Counted from the first letter of the stretch, positions 24,926 through 31,773 are shown. The stretch is DNA of 37,862 bases from Chloroflexota bacterium (GCA_016223105.1 JACRPR010000158.1:1-37862); one strand, 5' to 3'. Translations and numbers: made by a program. Notes: generated by a model from the letters alone, not told the origin.

Positions 24926-25375
24926 TTAGGTTGTTCCAGTCCGATTGCCGCGTGTGCTTCGTTTCAAGATCACCAGCGCGAACCCAATCAACACAACACC
25001 GCCGAGCGCGAGCATGGCGATCTCGGCAATCCCAAACACGCCGGGCGCGGTGATAATGATCGGTCCGTGGCGTTCGGTTTTGCCGCCGAACTCGACATCT
25101 TCGAGTTCGTAATAGTACGTCTGTCCCGCGATGACAGTGGTGTCTTCGTAGCGATATTTGCCGCCGGTGATCGCGTCGGGCGAAGCGGCGATGAGTTGCG
25201 CGTTCACTTTATCAAATGGACCTTCGGCTCGCGTGCCGCGATAAAGATTAAAACCGGCGGTGTTGATTTCGGTCGCGGTTGTCCACTCCACAATGATGCG
25301 CGCCGGCGCGGGCGCGCACGCGGATAAAAATAATAGCACAACCAAAGCAAAGCGAGGCACTCTTTTACTCCACAT
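24926..25375 (-). CDS. Fn3-like lipoprotein with C-terminal membrane span
   Basis: A 149-residue protein. The start MWSKRVPRFALVVLLFLSAC has a lipobox (LSAC), so it should be lipidated at cysteine 20. A fibronectin-III-like domain follows (about 25-110) with VEWTTATEINTAGFNLYRG, YRYEDTTVIAGQTYYYELEDV; then a membrane span (AEIAMLALGGVVLIGFALVIL) and a basic tail. This is the small partner of the large C25 peptidase encoded next. The -10-like TATAAT at 25379-25374 overlaps the ATG, so translation might instead begin at the GTG at 25360, which has GGAG 7 bases upstream; that would keep the lipobox. Confidence 0.78.
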   Translation of the reverse strand: MWSKRVPRFALVVLLFLSACAPAPARIIVEWTTATEINTAGFNLYRGTRAEGPFDKVNAQLIAASPDAITGGKYRYEDTTVIAGQTYYYELEDVEFGGKTERHGPIIITAPGVFGIAEIAMLALGGVVLIGFALVILKRSTRGNRTGTT

Positions 25376-25417
25376 TATAGAGTGGCGAAACGATGTAAAA
25401 AATGCACGCGGGCGTGG

Positions 25418-25454
25418 AGACCTCAGGTTTTCGCGCAAGCAACCTGGAAGGTCT
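25418..25454. repeat. Palindromic element upstream of the Fn3 lipoprotein gene
   Basis: AGACCTCAGGTTT and AACCTGGAAGGTCT form an imperfect stem around TCGCGCAAGC. It resembles the element at 21748-21779, and both bracket the first Fn3-C25 cassette. Confidence 0.55.
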
Positions 25455-25473
25455 TTGATCGCCAATTTAACAC

Positions 25474-25511
25474 AAAACGAGCAAACGGACAAAATGACCG
25501 TTTGCTCGTTT
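25474..25511 (-). terminator. Intrinsic terminator after the GEVED surface-protein gene
   Basis: A perfect 14-base stem (AAACGAGCAAACGG type, 25475-25488 with 25498-25511) and 9-base loop, with T-rich flanks on both strands (TTTTGTG after the minus-strand stem). It lies about 50 bases beyond the stop at 25562 and could act in both directions. Confidence 0.85.
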
Positions 25512-25561
25512 CGTTAGTTCATTTTTTCAACATTCGCAACAAAGTCAACGCGATGCGTCGG

Positions 25562-26908
25562 TTATTTACGGCGGCGCAATACGGCGACTGCGCCGATCAT
25601 CGCGACGCCCAACAACCCCGCGACGCCAAACAGCGTCAGCGAGTTTGATTCGGTGTTCGCGGTGAGCGAAGACAGATTGACCGCCGATGGCGCGGCGCCG
25701 CCGATGCGATGGTCTTCGACTTCGCCGGCAGGAAATTGCCCGGTCAATGCCGCGCTTCCATCCGTTATAGTAACATCATCACAATTTCCAGTGAATACCG
25801 TTCGCGGGAGCAAGCGGAACCGCGAGAGAAAAGTATTCGGGAAGGAAACCGTGCCGGGAATTGTGAATGTATAATCGGCTGTTCCCGGGGTTACGACTTG
25901 CTGGAAGATGATGTTTTCGTTTGTGCCCGTGAAATTGTTGTCCCCATTCCAGTCAATCCAGCCGTAGAGACAGCCATTGCCCCCCGTAACGGTCACGCGT
26001 ACACTGCCTCCGGCCGCACCGGTCGTCCACACAACCCCCGGAGTCCCAATCACACCATCTTCATCATCCGAGGTGCTGAGATCATCGCCAGCGGCATTCG
26101 CGTGCGGTTGTCCATCCAGCTCGCCGTCAATTAAACTGCCGAGGCGAAGCCCGGCTACATCAACTGCATGCGCCGCGCCATTCGGTAGCACCGTCATCGA
26201 ATATGCCGACGGCAAATCACCGAGGTCAATCGAGCCGGTCTTGACCAAATCAATTGCGACATCATTGCCAGCGGTAGTCGTATTGATTAGAACGGTAATT
26301 GCCCCGACCGATGAAAAACTTGCCGATGAGGAACAGCCCGACCCAAGAGCAAAACCGCTATACGGAAAAACAATCAAGCGCGGGGTTTCACCGTATGGAA
26401 GCGCGTTTGCAGTTTTGGTCTGAGAGGAACAGGTCGTTGCCGATCCAGAATAAATGGTAACGACGATCTGACTGTTAAAGTTGCTTCCGTGCAATGATAC
26501 GAGGAAAGCGTTATCCGCCGACAGGTCAATCGGACCCAGACCGCTTGGATTCAGATTTACATGATTGTCTGAACCATCATACGTAAGAAGGGTTGAGCCG
26601 CGATTATCCGTATCGGGATTGTGGGAGAAGGTGCTTGCCGGTGAGTTGGACACACCTTGCAATGTGCCTGAGCCAGCGGTAACAGTTACCGTAATTTCAC
26701 GCTCTCCACCAAGCACAGTGCCATCAGCCAAAGCCCCCCAAATACTGCCAACACCGGGCTGACTAACTGTTTGGCTGGAAGTAAAACTATCAACCAACTG
26801 ATCAGGATTCGCACCGACCGGCTTGGCTTGCGGCACCATAATTACGACTGCCACAAGCAACAGTGCTAACGACAGCGCAGACAAGCGCGGGAGAGATTTA
26901 ATTTTCAT
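25562..26908 (-). CDS. Secreted GEVED-domain surface protein with C-terminal anchor
   Basis: A 448-residue protein. The start MKIKSLPRLSALSLALLLVA follows AAAGGGG by about 8 bases and gives a signal peptide ending near VGANP. The middle is beta-rich (SVTVTAGSGTLQG-like and LVTIYSGSATTCSSQ regions). Residues about 250-400 match the GEVED domain: DLGDLPSAYS, DEDGVIGTPG, GWIDWNGDNNF and the terminal GEVEDHRI. The C-terminus has AVNLSSLTANTESNSLTLF, a membrane span and RRRK, a likely anchor shared in pattern with the protein at 30435-31685. GEVED domains occur in large secreted proteins and adhesins. GC content is visibly lower and CGCG runs rarer than in the neighbours, so transfer is possible. 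Confidence 0.85.
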   Translation of the reverse strand: MKIKSLPRLSALSLALLLVAVVIMVPQAKPVGANPDQLVDSFTSSQTVSQPGVGSIWGALADGTVLGGEREITVTVTAGSGTLQGVSNSPASTFSHNPDTDNRGSTLLTYDGSDNHVNLNPSGLGPIDLSADNAFLVSLHGSNFNSQIVVTIYSGSATTCSSQTKTANALPYGETPRLIVFPYSGFALGSGCSSSASFSSVGAITVLINTTTAGNDVAIDLVKTGSIDLGDLPSAYSMTVLPNGAAHAVDVAGLRLGSLIDGELDGQPHANAAGDDLSTSDDEDGVIGTPGVVWTTGAAGGSVRVTVTGGNGCLYGWIDWNGDNNFTGTNENIIFQQVVTPGTADYTFTIPGTVSFPNTFLSRFRLLPRTVFTGNCDDVTITDGSAALTGQFPAGEVEDHRIGGAAPSAVNLSSLTANTESNSLTLFGVAGLLGVAMIGAVAVLRRRK

Positions 26909-26953
26909 GACTTGTACCCCTTTTGTAGTGCAGAAATTTCTGGATGTTCGATA

Positions 26954-26987
26954 CGCGTGCGTGCAAGTTTCACGCTTGCCACACGCG
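26954..26987. repeat. Palindrome upstream of the GEVED gene
   Basis: CGCGTG-C-GTGCAAG and CTTGCC-ACACGCG arms around TTTCACG form a stable stem-loop; on the minus strand it reads GGCAAG CGTGAAA CTTGC at its core. It lies within the leader of the GEVED gene, about 45 bases before its ATG. Confidence 0.6.
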
Positions 26988-27142
26988 CGAGTTGACGTTC
27001 CGGGAATACAGCCGCCGATCCACACTTGCAAAATGGTTGCCGCAAATCGCCCAGTCATCAGCGATCATCAAAAGATTATCTGCCTCAACACAGTCAATCT
27101 TCCAAGCGGATTTGAAATCGGCGGAGGGTTAAATCGCAAAGC

Positions 27143-27182
27143 AACTGTGCGGTGGGTTTTCCAACTGTGGGGTGGCTTTTCC
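27143..27182. repeat. 20-base direct tandem repeat
   Basis: Two adjacent 20-base units beginning AACTGTG and ending TTTTCC differ at two positions. They lead directly into the nested palindrome at 27169-27224. Confidence 0.7.
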
Positions 27183-27224
27183 AAGCCGCCAAAGCGGGCA
27201 CGCAAGCGCAGCCCGCGCCACCCC
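27169..27224. repeat. Nested palindrome
   Basis: Outer arms GGGGTGGC/GCCACCCC and inner arms GCGGGC/GCCCGC around ACGCAAGCGCA; between them lies GCCGCCAAAGCGG, whose core (CCGCCAAAGCGG) also occurs, inverted, near 7045-7065 upstream of a GT4 gene. Probably a dispersed palindromic element. Confidence 0.6.
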
Positions 27225-27427
27225 CACCAAATAAAATACCGCGCCCTGCAAAAATGCAAAAGCACGGTCGGTTACGCCACTTGCTCCACTTGACCTAGGG
27301 CGTCCAAAACACAGTCAAGTTTCACAGCACCCGTTCTTTGCTATTCATACGAAAACCGTTTCGAGAATTTATCAATCGATCACGATTGAAATTGAATTCG
27401 GAAATTTTCCTCCTGTCATTCAATCAA

Positions 27428-27470
27428 GCCGAAACATTTTTCCGCGCAAGCGTGCGAAAAATATTTTGGC
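27428..27470 (-). terminator. Hairpin after the peptide precursor gene
   Basis: On the minus strand GCCAAAATATTTTTCG pairs, with wobble pairs, with CGGAAAAATGTTTCGGC around a GC-rich loop, about 40 bases beyond the precursor stop. There is no T-run, so it may stabilise the 3' end of the short, abundant precursor message or terminate weakly. Confidence 0.5.
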
Positions 27471-27510
27471 TGACAAGCCCAACGCCGTCCGCGTGATCAC
27501 ATCGCGTCCG

Positions 27511-27672
27511 TTAGCTGTACGGATTGGCGTCGCAGGTGGTACTAATACCGGGATTTTTGGTGGACGGACATGCGGAAGCGGTGGCTTCCAACGGCGCGCG
27601 ATACACAATGTCCGGTTTTTCGTACACCTTTTTCTCGACGGTTGGCTCGACACGATTTTCTGGCTGGTTCAT
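27511..27672 (-). CDS. Putative RiPP precursor peptide (two-Cys core)
   Basis: A 53-residue peptide whose ATG at 27672 follows a strong AAGGAGGAG by 5 bases; longer in-frame starts lack such a site. Residues 1-31 look like a leader: acidic/basic with V-YEKPDI-VYRAPLEATA; YEKPDI (17-22) fits the YxxPx[LI] pattern bound by PqqD-like domains in lasso-peptide systems. The likely core is residues 32-53, ACPSTKNPGISTTCDANPYS, with cysteines 35 and 47, many Ser/Thr, a GI and a terminal serine. It lies 93 bases downstream of the radical SAM/SPASM gene. Probable fate: leader recognition by the PqqD protein, radical SAM modification, perhaps phosphorylation of Ser53. It could instead be a small regulatory peptide; no database match was possible. 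Confidence 0.8.
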   Translation of the reverse strand: MNQPENRVEPTVEKKVYEKPDIVYRAPLEATASACPSTKNPGISTTCDANPYS

Positions 27673-27765
27673 GGTTTCTCCTCCTTGGAAGATTGGTTCG
27701 GAAAAATTTTGGATCGCAATTGGATACGTTGCGAACATGCGCTCCGACGAAACGACGTCCGTCGG

Positions 27766-28977
27766 CTACACAGGAATTTGCGCCCGCATGGGCAATAGTT
27801 CAGAGAGCGGAATAAAGTTGGTCGGCAGAGGTTCACCTCCCTGGTTTGGTTCTGCGCACAAGTGTTGGACGTACTCGCGCAGATGCGCGGGAATCGGATA
27901 ATCGGGTGGCAACGCGCCTTTTTCGATCAACACCTCGCGGCGCGCGAGCGCGGCTTGACAATTCACGAGCGCCGGGGCGCGTAGATCGCCGCTTTCCAAT
28001 CGCGCTAATCCGTGACAGCGCAGGCACAGCGTTCGCAATTCGCACGTCCGGCAGACCGGCAATTCACCCAACGTTAAATGGCTTAACTCTTCCCACAACG
28101 GCGACGCGTCCCAAATTTCGCGGAGCGTTTGTTGGCGCACATTCCCGGCGGCAGTGCGAACCTGGATACACGGATAAATGTTGCCGTACGGATCAATCGC
28201 GATGCCCTTGGTCGCGATGCCGCACGTCCGCGTCGCGTCCGTCATTTGGCGATTGAGCCAAAACGCCGGGTCAATTTCATCGCGAAGCACAGCGACCATT
28301 TCCGCGTGCGACATGCGGTGCTTGAGCGGATCGAGTGCGCCGGTATCTTTCGGCGTGATCGTTACATCGCGCCGGAATCGCGCGCCTAACTCTTGCGCCA
28401 ATGCGCGCAAAGCGGGCAACTCGGTCGCGTTTTCGCGCATCAGCGGCGTTTTGATCTGGATGCGAATGTCGCGTTCCTTCAACAACCGCGCCGCGCGGAG
28501 CGTTAATTCGTGCGAGCGCGGAATCCGCGTAATCGCATCGTGAACTTGCGGGCGCGTGCTGTAAACGCTCAACTCAACTTCGTAAGGATGCAACGCGGCA
28601 ATGCGATCGGCGACTGCCGGTTTGATCAAAATGCCATTCGTAAACAGTCGAAGCAGAAACCGTTTTGAATGGGCGTACTCGGCAATCGTGAAAAAATCAC
28701 GCCGCGCCAGAATCTCGCCGCCGGAAAATGTGATGTTGAGAATGTTCAGTTCGGCAAGTTGATCCACGACGCGGAGACACTCTTCGGTTGTTAATTCATC
28801 GGGGATGTCGGCACTGGGCGAAAAAACATCAAGGTAACAATGCGTGCACCGTTCATTGCACCGATACGTCAACTCCCAATGCGCGCTGATGAGCCGCCGC
28901 GCCTTGACTGCGCCACCAATAACTCGCTCGTATGGATTCAATTCCTCGGGCTGGATCGAGGGACCTTCAATTGACAT
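27766..28977 (-). CDS. Radical SAM/SPASM peptide-modifying enzyme (PqqE-like)
   Basis: A 403-residue enzyme. The radical SAM motif is C40-x3-C44-x2-C47 (CNERCTHCYLD), followed by ITFSGGEILARRDFF (the GGE SAM-binding motif). The SPASM region near residues 260-355 has CGIATKGIAIDPYGNIYPC and CRTCELRTLCLRCHG plus a later NC, enough cysteines for two auxiliary [4Fe-4S] clusters. This architecture is that of PqqE, anaerobic sulfatase maturases and sactipeptide or ranthipeptide synthases, which form C-C or thioether links in a peptide. Upstream are PqqD and HprK-like genes, downstream the precursor. A promoter and a folded leader precede it. Confidence 0.9.
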   Translation of the reverse strand: MSIEGPSIQPEELNPYERVIGGAVKARRLISAHWELTYRCNERCTHCYLDVFSPSADIPDELTTEECLRVVDQLAELNILNITFSGGEILARRDFFTIAEYAHSKRFLLRLFTNGILIKPAVADRIAALHPYEVELSVYSTRPQVHDAITRIPRSHELTLRAARLLKERDIRIQIKTPLMRENATELPALRALAQELGARFRRDVTITPKDTGALDPLKHRMSHAEMVAVLRDEIDPAFWLNRQMTDATRTCGIATKGIAIDPYGNIYPCIQVRTAAGNVRQQTLREIWDASPLWEELSHLTLGELPVCRTCELRTLCLRCHGLARLESGDLRAPALVNCQAALARREVLIEKGALPPDYPIPAHLREYVQHLCAEPNQGGEPLPTNFIPLSELLPMRAQIPV

Positions 28978-29022
28978 TACGCCGCCTATAAATTACGGCA
29001 GAACGGGTACGCTACTTGCTCC

Positions 29023-29072
29023 CTCTAATCCTTCAGCGTCCACCGTGTTGGCACAATTCCAACCGATTAGAG
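29023..29072 (-). promoter_or_regulatory. Structured 5' leader of the radical SAM gene
   Basis: On the minus strand CTCTAATC (29072-29065) pairs perfectly with GATTAGAG (29030-29023), enclosing a GTTGG/CCAAC hairpin (29063-29059 with 29051-29047) and GGTGGACGCTGAAG. It lies in the 130-base leader between the promoter at 29114-29142 and the ATG at 28977. It matches no riboswitch class I recognise; it may be a new element or an incidental stem. Confidence 0.45.
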
Positions 29073-29113
29073 ATCAACACATCCACCGGAATCGAATTTA
29101 ATTTTCTGCGCGC

Positions 29114-29142
29114 ATTATCGCACAAGCAACGCGGAAAATCAA
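29114..29142 (-). promoter_or_regulatory. Sigma70-like promoter for the radical SAM and precursor genes
   Basis: TTGATT (29142-29137), a 17-base spacer and GATAAT (29119-29114). The start would be near 29107, leaving a leader of about 130 bases. It would give the enzyme and precursor a transcript separate from the HprK-PqqD pair. Confidence 0.72.
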
Positions 29143-29218
29143 GTAGGAAAAATACAAAGGTCGCGGCGGTTCAAAAGTCCTTTCAACTATCATGCTGAGA
29201 GAAGCGAAGCGTCGCGCA

Positions 29219-29515
29219 CTATTTAGAAGAGTCGGACGCGGCGGAGCGAAATACAATCGCGTGCGCGGCAATGAGTTTTTGCAAAAACTCGGCGACATCG
29301 TCGCGCGCGTGCGCGTCGCTCACAGCATACTCGCGCGCGATCACTTGCGCGATGTGGTCGGCACTGCGCGCGCCGTCAATCAGTTCCCAGATGCGCGTGC
29401 CCACTTGATTGAGCACCATCACATCGCCGGCATCCGCCGTAACGATCACCGCCGCACCATCGACGACACGCGCGGCAACTTGATCGTGCGCGACAATCGG
29501 GCTAGTCCAATCCAT
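29219..29515 (-). CDS. PqqD-like peptide-recognition protein
   Basis: A 98-residue protein with the PqqD fold signature: GAAVIVTADAGDVMVLNQVGTRIWELIDG followed by helices to AEFLQKLIAAHAIV. PqqD and its relatives (RiPP recognition elements) bind leader peptides and present them to a radical SAM enzyme or other modifier. It overlaps the end of the HprK-like gene by 14 bases and lies 240 bases upstream of the radical SAM gene; that gap has a promoter and a folded leader but no gene. It probably binds the YEKPDI region of the precursor at 27511-27672. Confidence 0.88.
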   Translation of the reverse strand: MDWTSPIVAHDQVAARVVDGAAVIVTADAGDVMVLNQVGTRIWELIDGARSADHIAQVIAREYAVSDAHARDDVAEFLQKLIAAHAIVFRSAASDSSK

Positions 29516-30314
29516 CTAACATGCTCCAGAATTCAGGATCGCGTTTGAAAGACAACGCATAGCGCGGCACGCTTGTCGCGAGCTCGTTCGCGACGCGCAT
29601 CACGCGTTGCGCGTTTTGCGGCTCGCTCATCACGAACGGCACGCACGCGGTCAGGCGCGCGGCGGCGAGTGCAATCGATAACGGTTCGAGCCGGTTTGCG
29701 GCGGCTTTGTTCAGAATAAAAATGCCGGCGAGATCGGCGGAATCATTCGTGCGCGGCGCTTCCGGGAAATCGCCGCGAAACGGCACGCCAAACGCGCGGA
29801 ACTTGCCGTTGTGTTTTTTGACGATCACAATGTCATCGCTGAGAACCGTGCGCTCCGGCGATAAGCTCGCAACCGTCGTCTTGCCACTGCCCGATGGACC
29901 GTAGAACACATAGCCGCGCCGATTTGAAATTACGCCGCACGCGTGCAAAACCAGCCCGCCTTGATCGAGACACAACCACGCGTACAGCACGCGTAAAAAA
30001 TTTTCGATGCGTCCGGTCGGACGCATTAACAATTCGCCGCGCCCTATTGTAAGGTCTACCCACCCGGTTTCAAAATGCGATTCAAAATCAATCCGCCCGT
30101 TGTGGTTGCGCGTGCCGATATAATAATTACGCGTGAAACCATACGGCACGAACTGTTCGCCCGGTTCAACGCGAATGTGAATTGTGATCGGCGTCGGTTG
30201 GTAAGGTTCGGTAAACGCGGCATAGAAATTCTCGGTGAACGCTTGCGTCGCGGGATCACATTCGCCCAATGCAAGATTCACCGGAATGTCGGCGATGTTG
30301 ATAGTGAGGTTCAT
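29502..30314 (-). CDS. HPr kinase-like protein of a peptide-modification cassette
   Basis: A 270-residue protein. H124 lies in LVLHACGV, Walker A is GPSGSGKT (139-146) and LSDD (158-161) matches the HprK catalytic aspartate region. The N-terminal 120 residues are not the HprK regulatory domain. HprK-like proteins of this kind accompany PqqD and radical SAM or lasso-peptide genes; in some lasso clusters (PadeK, ThcoK) they phosphorylate the C-terminal serine of the precursor. Here the precursor ends in serine, so that role fits. It is not a normal HPr kinase: no HPr gene is nearby. The ATG at 30314 lies only 9 bases after a TATAAT, so the message may be almost leaderless. Confidence 0.83.
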   Translation of the reverse strand: MNLTINIADIPVNLALGECDPATQAFTENFYAAFTEPYQPTPITIHIRVEPGEQFVPYGFTRNYYIGTRNHNGRIDFESHFETGWVDLTIGRGELLMRPTGRIENFLRVLYAWLCLDQGGLVLHACGVISNRRGYVFYGPSGSGKTTVASLSPERTVLSDDIVIVKKHNGKFRAFGVPFRGDFPEAPRTNDSADLAGIFILNKAAANRLEPLSIALAAARLTACVPFVMSEPQNAQRVMRVANELATSVPRYALSFKRDPEFWSMLDGLD

Positions 30315-30323
30315 AGCAAAACT

Positions 30324-30333
30324 ATTATACCAA
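30324..30333 (-). promoter_or_regulatory. Extended -10 promoter for the HprK-PqqD pair
   Basis: TTGGTATAAT on the minus strand (30333-30324) combines a TG extension with a perfect -10 box. No good -35 is seen. Initiation about 7 bases on would leave a leader of only two or three bases before the ATG. Confidence 0.6.
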
Positions 30334-30383
30334 CATTCTCGCGTTTTGAAAAATTGATGATGCGCGCGGCGCAACAAGGACAC

Positions 30384-30415
30384 AAAAGCGGAACGCGCTA
30401 GCACGCGTTCCGCTT
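30384..30415 (-). terminator. Intrinsic terminator after the surface-protein gene
   Basis: A perfect 12-base stem (AAGCGGAACGCG type, 30415-30404 with 30397-30386) with a 6-base loop and four T on the minus strand, about 20 bases beyond the stop at 30435. It separates the surface-protein gene from the peptide cassette. Confidence 0.85.
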
Positions 30416-30434
30416 CATCAGATCGCTTTCAGAT

Positions 30435-31685
30435 TTATTTCCTCAATCGCCACATCCCGCCAAGTGCGATCAAACCGATCACACCACCCAACGCGAAGAT
30501 GATCCAATCGTTTGATTCATTCGCGCGCGCGGCGAAATCGTTCAACCGGACCGCGGTCGGTGATGCCTCCGACGAAATCGCCCATTCGGAAAATGTGGAG
30601 ACACCGGTTTTTTCGATATAGTTGGAATCCGCCGTGCCGGTCACGCGCGTCGTCGGCGGAAGACCAACCCAGTAGCCATTGACCGAATCGTAACGATACA
30701 GGTACAGGTTCGCTTCATTCACCGGCGGATCGTTCAGATCAACACTGCGATAATGCAAACGCACGGTCGCGGTGTTGCCGCCCGGCACGGTCAACGTGTA
30801 TTTACGTTTGACGTACTTGGTGCCCAAGCCCGCCGGTGCTTGTTTGGACATCGTTACGATCACATCGCTGGTAACCGCCGACGAAAAATCGAGCGTGGTG
30901 AATTGACTACCGTACGATTTCACGCCACTCGTCGGACTCGCGCGGCGCACAGTGCCCAGCACATCATAGTTGCCGGTCGTCGTCGCGCTCGCGCCCATCG
31001 TGAGGGTGTTGGTTGTGGTGTCCAGATCGCCTTGCGTGAGCGCGAGCGTGCCATTCACGGTCGCGTTGTTGCCGAGCGTAACATTGTTCGACGATTTGTT
31101 GACCGTGAGATTGTTGAGCGGGGATGTTGTGTTGAGCCCTTGCGCGCCGGTTCCGTTAAATTCGAGCGTGCTGGTTCCCGCGACGAAACTCGCGCCCAAC
31201 GTCGCATTGCCGGTAATTTGCACAAGCGCGCTACCGGCATTCAACGTCCCGCTGTTCGATAGGTCGCCGTTTAGATCAACCGTGCCGTTCGCGTTCAGCG
31301 TGCCGTTGATTGTCGTGTTGCCATTGACGGTCAGTTGGTTGAGCGGTGTTGTGAACGCCCCGCCGGTACTGACGGTCAAGCCGCCCGCGCCCACCGTTAA
31401 AGTTCGTGTGCCATTGCTGTCGTGGCTCAAAATTCCACTCGTCCCGCCGCCGACGATCAATTGGTACACGCTCGCATTTGTGTTGAGCGTAACCGTGTGT
31501 CCATCATTCACGATCACAATATCGCTCGCGGTTGGTCCGCCGCCACACGTCCAGATCGCGTCCCCCCAATTCCCGGTGCCGGTACTGACACAGACCGCCA
31601 ACGGCGCGGCAGACGCGCTTGAAGCCGCAGTCAGCATCAATCCGATGAGCAGTCCAGAAATTAAAATCCATTTGAGCGTTCGCAT
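30435..31685 (-). CDS. Secreted beta-helix-like surface protein with C-terminal anchor
   Basis: A 416-residue protein with a signal peptide (residues 1-27, ISGLLIGLMLTAASSASA) and GGAG-type ribosome binding site (AAGGAGAA, 8 bases). Residues about 60-250 are Asn/Thr/Gly-rich with short repeating strands (TVNGNTTINGTLNANGTVDLNGDLS), typical of beta-helical surface proteins. A separate beta domain follows (VKRKYTLTVPGGNTATVRLHYRS). The end has SPTAVRLNDFAARANESND, a membrane span (IIFALGGVIGLIALGG) and MWRLRK. Its C-terminal pattern matches the GEVED protein at 25562-26908. Ligand unknown; a transcript of its own is indicated by the promoter-like and terminator signals around it. Confidence 0.83.
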   Translation of the reverse strand: MRTLKWILISGLLIGLMLTAASSASAAPLAVCVSTGTGNWGDAIWTCGGGPTASDIVIVNDGHTVTLNTNASVYQLIVGGGTSGILSHDSNGTRTLTVGAGGLTVSTGGAFTTPLNQLTVNGNTTINGTLNANGTVDLNGDLSNSGTLNAGSALVQITGNATLGASFVAGTSTLEFNGTGAQGLNTTSPLNNLTVNKSSNNVTLGNNATVNGTLALTQGDLDTTTNTLTMGASATTTGNYDVLGTVRRASPTSGVKSYGSQFTTLDFSSAVTSDVIVTMSKQAPAGLGTKYVKRKYTLTVPGGNTATVRLHYRSVDLNDPPVNEANLYLYRYDSVNGYWVGLPPTTRVTGTADSNYIEKTGVSTFSEWAISSEASPTAVRLNDFAARANESNDWIIFALGGVIGLIALGGMWRLRK

Positions 31686-31773
31686 AATTTATTCTCCTTA
31701 TCCTGAAAATTTTCGCGTTTAATTTTATGCTCGCGAATGGAAATAAAATCGCGTTCGTTCTGCGATCATTCGC

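Larger units (their letters stand above)
26909..27510. other. Gene-poor intergenic region with palindromes
   Basis: About 600 bases without a supportable gene on either strand. It contains a hairpin directly after the peptide precursor (27428-27470), a 20-base tandem duplication (27143-27182), a nested palindrome (27169-27224), a second palindrome (26954-26987), and two similar stretches TTGACTGTGTT on the minus strand near 27320 and 27095. An orphan AGGAGG on the minus strand near 27414-27408 is not followed by an open frame. A promoter for the GEVED gene must lie here, but I could not settle on one. Confidence 0.7.

Noticed and set aside
26909-27427. Second GEMM-I riboswitch
   Set aside because: A GCAAAGC stretch occurs near 27136, but the other conserved blocks are absent.
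27524-27901. Plus-strand frame across the precursor and radical SAM end
   Set aside because: No ribosome binding site or domain; it is opposite well-supported genes.
27511-30314. Classical lasso-peptide cluster
   Set aside because: No asparagine-synthetase-like cyclase or transglutaminase-like protease is present; a radical SAM enzyme is.
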